Part shown: in pieces, positions 1 to 6,317 of the stretch | Layout of the letters: each line of letters begins with the position of its first letter | Numbering within the stretch: position 1 is the first letter of the stretch | DNA from: Listeria marthii FSL S4-120 | GTDB taxonomy: Bacteria; Bacillota; Bacilli; Lactobacillales; Listeriaceae | Direction: 5' to 3' | Length of the DNA: 6,317 nucleotides | NCBI GenBank assembly: GCA_000183865.1 | Contig: CM001047.1 | Location: 1,515,680-1,521,996 of the forward strand | Translations under genes and position numbers: made by a program | Notes under the pieces: model-generated | Seen by the model: only the letters and a program-made list of their open reading frames with translations | Database searches by the model: none | Told to the model about the DNA's origin: nothing

Positions 1-153
1 CGACCCGATAATAATTAAAATTAATGGCCATTCTGCTTGAGCAAATAAAAAGTTCACTTCTACTGGATCTACATTGATAACTGCAAATATTGCAATAATA
101 AGTGCTAAAATAATTCCCGCAATTACTTGCCACTGTACTTTATTTTCTTTCAT
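1..153 (-). CDS. LapA-domain small membrane protein (YrvD-like), 5' part only
   Basis: The first 51 codons of a gene that runs off the window at base 1. The peptide starts MKENKVQWQV, then has a hydrophobic segment at about residues 10-27, a short polar stretch containing NVDPVEVNFLF (27-37), and the start of a second hydrophobic segment from about residue 43. This layout is typical of the LapA (formerly DUF1049) family, represented in Bacillus by YrvD, which sits next to secDF there too. The biochemical role in Gram-positives is not established; the 'lipopolysaccharide assembly' name comes from Gram-negative relatives and cannot apply literally here. The ATG at 151-153 has a strong Shine-Dalgarno, AAGGAGGAG at 159-167, with 7 bases between its GGAGG core and the ATG. 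It lies downstream of the secDF terminator, so it probably has its own promoter. The start and family are fairly secure; the full length cannot be seen. Confidence 0.82.
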   Translation of the reverse strand, partial: MKENKVQWQVIAGIILALIIAIFAVINVDPVEVNFLFAQAEWPLILIIIGS

Positions 154-184
154 TTTTTCTCCTCCTTGCAACAATTATCTTACT

Positions 185-212
185 ATTTACCCGTTTCCAG
201 CCTATTAAAAAC
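185..212 (-). promoter_or_regulatory. possible sigma-B-type promoter for the lapA-like gene
   Basis: On the minus strand, GTTT (212-209) is followed after 16 bases by GGGTAAAT (192-185). This resembles the sigma-B pattern GTTT-N13-17-GGGWAT known in Listeria and Bacillus. The predicted transcription start is near 180, giving a leader of about 25-30 bases with the ribosome binding site inside it. The GTTT element overlaps the T-run of the secDF terminator. No good sigma-A pair was found: TAAGAT at 182-177 could be a -10 but has no -35 match at a suitable distance. This is a motif match by eye in a low-complexity region, so it is tentative. Confidence 0.35.
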
Positions 213-241
213 GGCCGAATCTCTTTTTATGAAATTCGGCC
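207..241 (-). terminator. intrinsic terminator of secDF
   Basis: Bases 231-241 pair with 213-223. Eight perfect pairs (GGCCGAAT with ATTCGGCC) extend inward by three more, one of them G-U, leaving a 7-base A-rich loop. On the minus strand the stem is followed by G and then TTTTT (211-207). The stem begins 7 bases after the secDF stop codon. A T-run also flanks the hairpin on the plus-strand side (246-250), so it might work weakly in both directions, but no plus-strand gene approaches it. Confidence 0.9.
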
Positions 242-248
242 ATTGTTT

Positions 249-2513
249 TTAAACGACAGGTTGTCCGTTATTACGTGGTTTTTTCTTTTTAACCGTGCTA
301 ATCGGTCCTTTTTTACGTAGTTGTCTTGCTTTAAATACGTACCATAATTGCATCGCCATAAAGATAGACGAGAATACACTGGAAACAAGTCCAACAAGTA
401 AAGCAATGGAGAAGTTCAGAATAGACTCACTACCGAATAGTACAAGTGCAAGTACGGTGAAAATAACCGTTAAAATTGTATTGATAGAACGAGTGAATGT
501 TTGACGCAATGCTTTGTTAACCGCATCGGCAATCTCTTCTTTCGTTTTGAAACGCTGCATCTTCGTACTAATATCCCGTATTCGGTCGGCGGTGACTATC
601 GTATCATTTATCGAATAACCGATAACCGTCAGAACCGCGGCAATGAAGGTCAAGTCAACCTCCAGCCTTGTTACACTAAAGAAGATAAAGATGATAAATG
701 CGTCGAATAGTAAGGACAGAATCGCCGCAATCCCCATATAAAACTCAAATCGTACCGCAATATAAAGTACAATCAACACAGAAGCCACACCGAGTGCCCA
801 GAAGCCATTTTTGGCAAGTTCTTTCCCGACAGTTGGTGAAACGGTACTAATGCTTGGTTCGTGCTTATATTTGTCTTCAAAGTAATCTTTAAATTTAGCT
901 ACGTCATTTTGAGATAAAGTTCCTTTGTAAGAAATAACGGCTGTTTTAGAACCGGATCCTTGGAAAACAATATCATCCGATGGCATATCAATCTCTTTTA
1001 AATCTTTCTTAATTTGTGTTTCTGTCAGCGTTTGGTTCGCAGTTACTTCTGCGCGCGTTCCACTGGCAAAGTCAATGCCAAGGTTCAATTTGAATATCGA
1101 AAGAATAACGATACCCACAATGACGATAGCAGTAAAAATGGATAAGAACAGACGATGATGTTTAACAAAATCATAACGATCAAAGTGTGTTTTTAAGTTA
1201 AAGCTATTAATACCTTCGTGTAAGTTATGAATATCTTTACGTCTAACCGCAAAGAATCCTGGTTTATTGTTAAGCCAATTACTTTTCACTAATAATCCAA
1301 GTAAGAATCTTGATCCCCAAACGGCTGTCAAGAAGCTGACTAAAATACTAATGATCAATACTGTAGCAAAACCTTTAATAGAGCTTGTTCCAAAGTAGAA
1401 GAGAACCGCAGCCACGATAAGCGTCGTTAAGTTACCATCTAAAATTGCGCGGAATGCTTCTTTTCCACCAACTTCAAAAGCAGCTTTAGTCGACCTACCG
1501 ACCTTGATTTCTTCTTTTATCCGCTCGTATGTGATTACGTTCGCGTCAACAGCCATACCTATCCCCAGAATCAAACCGGCAATCCCTGGTAAAGTAAGCG
1601 TCGCGTGAAGCAGACTCAAAATTAATAATACTAAATAAGTGTAAGCAACTAATGTAATCGATGCAACAACACCTGGTAAACGGTAAACTGCCATCATGAA
1701 AATAAAGATAGCCATAACGCCAATAATACCCGCTAAAATAGTTTCTTGTAAGGCATCTTGACCAAACTGTGCACCAACAGATGTAGAATAAACTTCTGTC
1801 ATTTTCACAGGAAGCGCACCGGAGTTCAGAAGTTCAGCTAAATCTTTGGCTTCTTCCGTTGTAAAGCTTCCGGAAATCTCTACTTTGTCAGTATCAAGCA
1901 CACTACTTACGTTTGGCGCTGACAAGTAAGCTGGATCTTTCTTCTCACGTTCAGTTTTGTATTTTTGTCCTTCTTTCCAATCTAACCAAATAACTAATTG
2001 ATTGTCAGGTGCTTCTGCTAAAATTGTTTTTGTAACGCTAGCAAATTTATCTGCGCTTTTTAGTTTTAAAGTAACAATTGGATTATTGCTTGAATCGAAA
2101 GCTTGTTTTGCCCCGCCTGCAACTAAGTCACTACCATTCATCATCATTTTGTCATTAGCGTCTCTAAATGATAATTGCGCTGTAGTGGATAGCATTTTCC
2201 GTGCTTCTGCTTGGTCTGTTATCCCAGCAAGTTGAACACGAATACGGTTATCTCCTTCGATTTGGATACTTGGCTCTGCAACACCTAATGAATTGATACG
2301 TTTATCAAGTGATGTTACTGTATCTGTTAACGTTTGTTTTGATACAGTGCCTTTACCATCAGCTGGCGAAACTTCATAAAGAACTTCGAATCCCCCTTGA
2401 AGATCCAAGCCTAGGTTAATGTTTTGCATAACCATTTTTGCGGTGCCAAATACAGCACCAAAGATAATTGCAACTACTAGAAAGAAAATAACTATCTTAC
2501 TCTTTTTTACCAT
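249..2513 (-). CDS. secDF: fused protein translocase subunit SecDF
   Basis: Membrane protein of 754 residues that assists SecYEG/SecA export, using the proton-motive force to pull the emerging chain outward. SecD half: TM1 at about 7-25, the conserved LGLDLQGG at 34-41, a large extracytoplasmic domain (about 42-250), then five membrane segments between about 256 and 405 including GMAVDANVITYERI (319-332). SecF half: a membrane segment at about 456-475, LGIDFASGT (478-486), a smaller external domain (about 487-565), then five segments to about 727 including GYSINDTIVTADRIR (632-646). D323, D637 and R675 correspond by motif to the conserved proton-path charges described in Thermus SecDF. A basic C-terminal tail (about 729-748) should be cytoplasmic. 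The length is close to Bacillus SecDF (about 737). The ATG at 2513 has GGAGG at 2526-2530, 12 bases away, which is slightly long. The frame is intact, with all 12 expected membrane segments. Confidence 0.97.
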   Translation of the reverse strand: MVKKSKIVIFFLVVAIIFGAVFGTAKMVMQNINLGLDLQGGFEVLYEVSPADGKGTVSKQTLTDTVTSLDKRINSLGVAEPSIQIEGDNRIRVQLAGITDQAEARKMLSTTAQLSFRDANDKMMMNGSDLVAGGAKQAFDSSNNPIVTLKLKSADKFASVTKTILAEAPDNQLVIWLDWKEGQKYKTEREKKDPAYLSAPNVSSVLDTDKVEISGSFTTEEAKDLAELLNSGALPVKMTEVYSTSVGAQFGQDALQETILAGIIGVMAIFIFMMAVYRLPGVVASITLVAYTYLVLLILSLLHATLTLPGIAGLILGIGMAVDANVITYERIKEEIKVGRSTKAAFEVGGKEAFRAILDGNLTTLIVAAVLFYFGTSSIKGFATVLIISILVSFLTAVWGSRFLLGLLVKSNWLNNKPGFFAVRRKDIHNLHEGINSFNLKTHFDRYDFVKHHRLFLSIFTAIVIVGIVILSIFKLNLGIDFASGTRAEVTANQTLTETQIKKDLKEIDMPSDDIVFQGSGSKTAVISYKGTLSQNDVAKFKDYFEDKYKHEPSISTVSPTVGKELAKNGFWALGVASVLIVLYIAVRFEFYMGIAAILSLLFDAFIIFIFFSVTRLEVDLTFIAAVLTVIGYSINDTIVTADRIRDISTKMQRFKTKEEIADAVNKALRQTFTRSINTILTVIFTVLALVLFGSESILNFSIALLVGLVSSVFSSIFMAMQLWYVFKARQLRKKGPISTVKKKKPRNNGQPVV

Positions 2514-2539
2514 TTCTGTTTCGTTCCTCCCTCATCTAA

Positions 2540-2567
2540 ACCATAACAAATCCCAGTCTAACAACAA
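2540..2567 (-). promoter_or_regulatory. weak candidate promoter upstream of secDF
   Basis: In the 101-bp gap between comN and secDF, the minus strand reads TTGTTG (2567-2562), a 16-base spacer, then TATGGT (2545-2540) preceded by TG one base upstream, which gives an extended -10. Each hexamer matches the sigma-A consensus only partly. No terminator hairpin was found after comN, so secDF may be read from the comN promoter, from this site, or from both. Confidence 0.3.
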
Positions 2568-2614
2568 ATACTTCTATTTTTATGTACCAAACTCAAGCAT
2601 TTGCTAACAGGCTG

Positions 2615-2908
2615 TTAATCTTCCACATTCGGTTGAAGCACATTCATCGCTTGAGAAACATGGTTATTAGATTCTTGTTCAGCTGTTGTCATAATAAATT
2701 GCATTAATTGTCCAATATTCATTTGCATAACATCATTGATTCGTTCATGCAAAGCAGGGGTTGTTTTATTCTTCCACTTTTCTTCAGTTAAAAATGCCCA
2801 AATGTGGCTTGCCTTAATTTCCCGGTAACCTAAAATATGAAAATCTTCTACTTTTATCGCAATCGCAGGTGCTAAATCTTCATACCATTCCGAAAATGCA
2901 TCCATCAT
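2615..2908 (-). CDS. comN: ComN/YrzD-like post-transcriptional regulator family protein
   Basis: Small soluble protein of 97 residues with no signal peptide or membrane segment. The N-terminal part (MMDAFSEWYEDLAPAI) and the body (GYREIKASHIWAFL, then EEKWK) fit the family represented by Bacillus subtilis ComN (about 98 residues, formerly YrzD), which is likewise next to secDF. In B. subtilis, ComN affects comE mRNA and is recruited by DivIVA to division sites and poles. Whether it does so here is inference. Start choice: ATG at 2908 has AAAGGGG at 2917-2923, 8 bases upstream, and gives the family length. An in-frame ATG at 2947 would add 13 residues, but it has no Shine-Dalgarno and lies inside the predicted -10 element. 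A second ATG follows immediately at 2905, so the protein may be 96 residues. It lies after the yajC terminator with its own promoter. Confidence 0.83.
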   Translation of the reverse strand: MMDAFSEWYEDLAPAIAIKVEDFHILGYREIKASHIWAFLTEEKWKNKTTPALHERINDVMQMNIGQLMQFIMTTAEQESNNHVSQAMNVLQPNVED

Positions 2909-2945
2909 TAAGTCATCCCCTTTCTCAAACAATAAGCATATTCCC

Positions 2946-2974
2946 ATTTTATCTAAAAAAAGCTTAAATGGAAA
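2946..2974 (-). promoter_or_regulatory. predicted sigma-A promoter of comN (and perhaps secDF)
   Basis: The minus strand has TTTCCA (2974-2969; 4 of 6 to TTGACA), a 17-base T-rich spacer, and TAAAAT (2951-2946; 5 of 6 to TATAAT). Transcription would start near 2940, about 30 bases before the comN ATG. It lies immediately downstream of the strong yajC terminator, where a new promoter is needed if comN is not fed by read-through. Confidence 0.55.
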
Positions 2975-2997
2975 GTATAAGCTCTAATTTTATGGTT

Positions 2998-3038
2998 AAA
3001 AAATGCCATTTCACCGTTTAGTGGGAAATGGCATTTTT
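2998..3038. terminator. strong intrinsic terminator after yajC, probably bidirectional
   Basis: Bases 3001-3012 (AAATGCCATTTC) are perfectly complementary to 3025-3036, giving a 12-bp stem with a 12-base loop. The outer A and T runs add two more pairs. On the minus strand the stem leads into TTTTTT (3003-2998), and on the plus strand into TTTTT (3034-3038), so it could terminate from either side. It starts about 10 bases after the yajC stop and closes the ruvB-queA-tgt-yajC unit. Confidence 0.92.
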
Positions 3039-3048
3039 ATTTCAAGTA

Positions 3049-3369
3049 TTATTTGTTGTCTTCTACTTCCGTGTCATCAGAAATTGTTTCTGTTACAACT
3101 GAATTAGAAGTACCTTTTTCAAGTACAGTTCTTACTGCATTACGGTCAAAAGTTAATTTGCTGTTTCCGCATTTCAAAATGACTGTGCCATCTTCAATTG
3201 CTTCAACAATACCGTGAAGTCCACCAATAGTAATAATTTTATCACCTTTTGCTAAACTACTTTGCATATTTTGTACTTCTTTTTGACGTTTTTGTTGAGG
3301 TCTGATTAATAAGAAGTAAAACAAAACGATCATCAAGATAATTGGTATAAATGTTACAATGCTACCCAT
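3049..3369 (-). CDS. yajC: Sec translocase accessory protein YajC
   Basis: Single-pass membrane protein of 106 residues that in E. coli associates with SecDF and the SecYEG channel. It has one N-terminal membrane segment (about residues 4-22), then the hallmark RPQQKR (23-28), a basic stretch, and a small cytoplasmic domain with GDKIITIGGLHG (42-53) and FDRNAV (74-79). The last 20 residues are polar and acidic. Start choice: the frame opens with TTG at 3378, but the Shine-Dalgarno AAAGGAG (3380-3386) nearly abuts that TTG, which is too close to act. The ATG at 3369 is 10 bases from the same site and starts the usual MGSIVTF-type N-terminus, so it is preferred. The gene lies 33 bp after tgt with no hairpin between, so they are probably co-transcribed. 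That gap includes an alternating TA run (3392-3402). Confidence 0.93.
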   Translation of the reverse strand: MGSIVTFIPIILMIVLFYFLLIRPQQKRQKEVQNMQSSLAKGDKIITIGGLHGIVEAIEDGTVILKCGNSKLTFDRNAVRTVLEKGTSNSVVTETISDDTEVEDNK

Positions 3370-3402
3370 ATTTTCCAACTCCTTTCGATACTATATATAT
3401 AT

Positions 3403-4545
<1,143 letters not shown>

Positions 4546-4628
4546 TTACCTCTTTCTAATTTACTCTATTCACTAGCATAACGAAAATTACCAATGAAAA
4601 CAAGCTTTTCTGTTAATTTTTTCGCAAT

Positions 4629-5657
4629 TTAATGAATAAACATTGCATCGCCAAAACTAAAGAAGCGATATTGTTCTTCCACAGCATGATTATAAGCAGC
4701 TAAAATCTTCGTCCGATCAGATAAAGCTGATACAAGCATAATCAAGGTCGATTTCGGTAAATGGAAATTTGTGATTAACGCGTCAACAGCTTGGAAAGTA
4801 TATCCCGGAGAAATAAAAATCTCTGTCCAGCCAGACTCAGCAACTAATTTGCCATCGTGTCGACTCGCGATAGTTTCTAATGTTCGAATAGACGTTGTTC
4901 CAACTGCAACCACTTTTCCGCCTTGTGCTTTGATTTGGTTAATTCGTGCAGCAGATTCCTCTGTTAAACGATAAAATTCCGAATGCATCTTGTGGTTTGT
5001 AGTATCTTCCACATCTACTGGGCGGAACGTTCCAAGTCCAACATGAAGCGTTACGAAAATAATTTCTACACCTTTAGCGCTAATTTTCGCCAGTAAATCT
5101 TCCGTAAAGTGCAGACCCGCAGTCGGTGCCGCAGCAGAACCATTTTCTTTCGCATAAACGGTTTGGTAGCGATCTTGGTCGGCAAGTTGTTCTTTAATGT
5201 ATGGAGGTAGCGGCATTTCGCCAAGTTGCTCCAAGACTTCATAAAAAATGCCTTCATAAGTAAATTCGAGAATTCGGCCACCGTGCTCTAATTCTTCCAA
5301 GCAAGTAGCTTTTAAAGCGCCATCGCCAAATGTAATTGTCGCGCCCTTGCGGATTCTTTTGGCAGGTTTCACTAAAGTTTCCCAAGCGTTACCTTCTTTT
5401 TGTTTTAAAAGCAATACTTCAATGTGCGCGCCTGTTTCATCTTTAATGCCATGAAGTCTAGCCGGGAGAACGCGCGTATCGTTTAAAACTAGAGCGTCTC
5501 CTTCATTTAAGTAGCTAATAATATCAGTGAAATGTTGATCTTTTATTTCGCCTGACTCTTTATCAAGCACCATTAGTCGGCTTGAAGTCCGGTCTAGTAA
5601 TGGTGTTTGCGCAATTAATTCTTCTGGTAAATCAAAATCGAAATCTTCTACTTTCAT
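4629..5657 (-). CDS. queA: S-adenosylmethionine:tRNA ribosyltransferase-isomerase QueA
   Basis: Transfers and isomerises the ribosyl part of S-adenosylmethionine onto preQ1 already placed in tRNA by Tgt, giving epoxyqueuosine. It has 342 residues, the usual length. Family motifs in order: the N-terminal [12 protein letters not shown] (8-19), [13 protein letters not shown] (58-70), [10 protein letters not shown] (146-155), [11 protein letters not shown] (175-185), [10 protein letters not shown] (205-214), GTTSIRTLE (253-261), [12 protein letters not shown] (294-305) and the C-terminal [12 protein letters not shown] (330-341). No gap or frameshift is seen. The ATG at 5657 lies 3 bases beyond the ruvB stop. 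Its Shine-Dalgarno AAAGAGG (5666-5672) lies inside the last codons of ruvB, so translation is probably coupled to ruvB. No preQ1 riboswitch-like leader is possible in that 3-bp gap. Confidence 0.98.
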   Translation of the reverse strand: MKVEDFDFDLPEELIAQTPLLDRTSSRLMVLDKESGEIKDQHFTDIISYLNEGDALVLNDTRVLPARLHGIKDETGAHIEVLLLKQKEGNAWETLVKPAKRIRKGATITFGDGALKATCLEELEHGGRILEFTYEGIFYEVLEQLGEMPLPPYIKEQLADQDRYQTVYAKENGSAAAPTAGLHFTEDLLAKISAKGVEIIFVTLHVGLGTFRPVDVEDTTNHKMHSEFYRLTEESAARINQIKAQGGKVVAVGTTSIRTLETIASRHDGKLVAESGWTEIFISPGYTFQAVDALITNFHLPKSTLIMLVSALSDRTKILAAYNHAVEEQYRFFSFGDAMFIH

Positions 5658-5660
5658 GCT

Positions 5661-6317
5661 TTATACCTCTTTTTCATAACTTATTCCTAAATGGTTATAC
5701 GCCGTTTCTGTTGCGATTCTTCCGCGTGGCGTTCTTTGTAGAAAACCGATTTGTAGTAAATATGGCTCTTGCATGTCTTCAATGGTTTCTCTTTCTTCAC
5801 CGATACTGGCAGCAATCGTATCTAGCCCGACTGGCCCACCTCTAAATGATTGGATAATTGTGTGCAGTAACTTTTGGTCAATGGTGTCTAAGCCTCTTGG
5901 ATCTACTTGTAATAAGGTCAATGCTTCTTTAGCAAGCTTCTCCGTTACAGTTCCATTTCCACGTACTTGCGCAAAATCACGTACTCGTTTTAACAAACGA
6001 TTGGCGATCCGCGGGGTTCCTCTTGAACGTCTAGCAATTTCACGTGCACCAAGCTCATCAATTTTTGTGTCTAATATACTCGAAGTTCGCAGTACAATTT
6101 CCGTCAACTGCTCTTCCGTATAAAATTCCAGATGATCAATCACACCAAAACGATCTCTAAGCGGCGCCGATAAAAGCCCCGCACGCGTTGTTGCTCCAAT
6201 TAGTGTAAATGGCGGCAAATCTAGACGAACCGAGCGCGCAGTTGGACCTGTACCAATCACAATATCCAAACAATAATCTTCCATTGCAGGATATAAAATT
6301 TCTTCAATTGCTCTAGA
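5661..6317 (-). CDS. ruvB: Holliday junction branch migration ATPase RuvB, C-terminal two thirds
   Basis: The gene runs off the window at 6317. The visible 218 residues begin [15 protein letters not shown] and read without interruption to the TAA at 5661. The full protein is about 335 residues, so roughly 117, including the Walker A and B motifs, lie outside. An internal ATG at 6284 is not the start, since conserved RuvB sequence continues upstream of it. Visible (numbered in the fragment): sensor-1 region TLIGATTR (38-45), LRDRFG (53-58) carrying the arginine finger, the sensor-2 motif [16 protein letters not shown] (100-115), and the C-terminal winged-helix domain (about 140-218) with [12 protein letters not shown] (164-175) and RTPRGR (195-200). 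RuvB hexamers drive branch migration with RuvA, whose gene normally lies just upstream. Pairing of ruvB with queA is common in Bacillota. Confidence 0.97.
   Translation of the reverse strand, partial: SRAIEEILYPAMEDYCLDIVIGTGPTARSVRLDLPPFTLIGATTRAGLLSAPLRDRFGVIDHLEFYTEEQLTEIVLRTSSILDTKIDELGAREIARRSRGTPRIANRLLKRVRDFAQVRGNGTVTEKLAKEALTLLQVDPRGLDTIDQKLLHTIIQSFRGGPVGLDTIAASIGEERETIEDMQEPYLLQIGFLQRTPRGRIATETAYNHLGISYEKEV

Noticed and set aside
2601..2617. Inverted repeat TAACAGGCTGTTA at the comN stop as a terminator
   Set aside because: The arms are separated by a single base, so no stable RNA hairpin loop can form, and no T-run follows on the minus strand.
3392..3402. TA dinucleotide run upstream of yajC as a phase-variable repeat
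   Set aside because: Only about five TA units in an AT-rich spacer, with no matched -35 and -10 pair around it. Too short to suggest slippage control.
5582..5845. 87-codon hydrophobic plus-strand frame spanning the queA-ruvB junction
   Set aside because: The hydrophobic look comes from reading the antisense of charged, A-rich codons. Both underlying genes are intact and conserved.
5773..6123. 116-codon open frame on the plus strand opposite ruvB
   Set aside because: It lies wholly within conserved ruvB coding sequence, the peptide is Ser/Val-rich and unrecognisable, and it is best explained as a shadow frame.
6282..6284. ATG at 6284 as the start of ruvB
   Set aside because: The same frame continues upstream to the window edge with conserved RuvB residues ([11 protein letters not shown]), so this is an internal methionine.

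Overview
The window is about 6.3 kb of low-GC Gram-positive (Bacillota) chromosome. Every gene that can be supported lies on the minus strand. The proteins, the fused SecDF, the ComN-like small protein, the AAGGAGG-type ribosome binding sites and the gene order (ruvB-queA-tgt-yajC-comN-secDF-lapA) point to Listeria, probably L. monocytogenes or a close relative. That assignment rests on recognising the proteins and the order; no search was run.

Read in the direction of transcription (from 6317 down to 1), the window opens inside ruvB, which lacks its N-terminal third. ruvB encodes the Holliday-junction branch-migration motor. It is followed after 3 bp by queA and then by tgt, the last two dedicated steps that put epoxyqueuosine into tRNA. 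Next is yajC, a small membrane partner of the Sec translocase. A strong 12-bp hairpin with T-runs on both sides (2998-3038) closes this ruvB-queA-tgt-yajC unit.

Beyond that terminator, comN (a small post-transcriptional-regulator family protein) has a recognisable promoter of its own. It is followed by secDF, a large single-chain SecD-SecF fusion that uses the proton gradient to help pull secreted proteins across the membrane. secDF ends at another intrinsic terminator (207-241). The last 153 bases are the 5' end of a LapA-domain membrane protein gene, preceded by a possible sigma-B-type promoter.

This is conserved housekeeping DNA: DNA repair and recombination, tRNA modification and protein export. 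I see no mobile element, CRISPR array, RNA gene, phage gene or cryptic defence system. No gap between genes exceeds about 140 bp. The points most worth checking concern transcription architecture (the two Sec genes yajC and secDF separated by a terminator, and the sigma-B-like site) and two start codons (yajC and comN) where the longest open frame is probably wrong.
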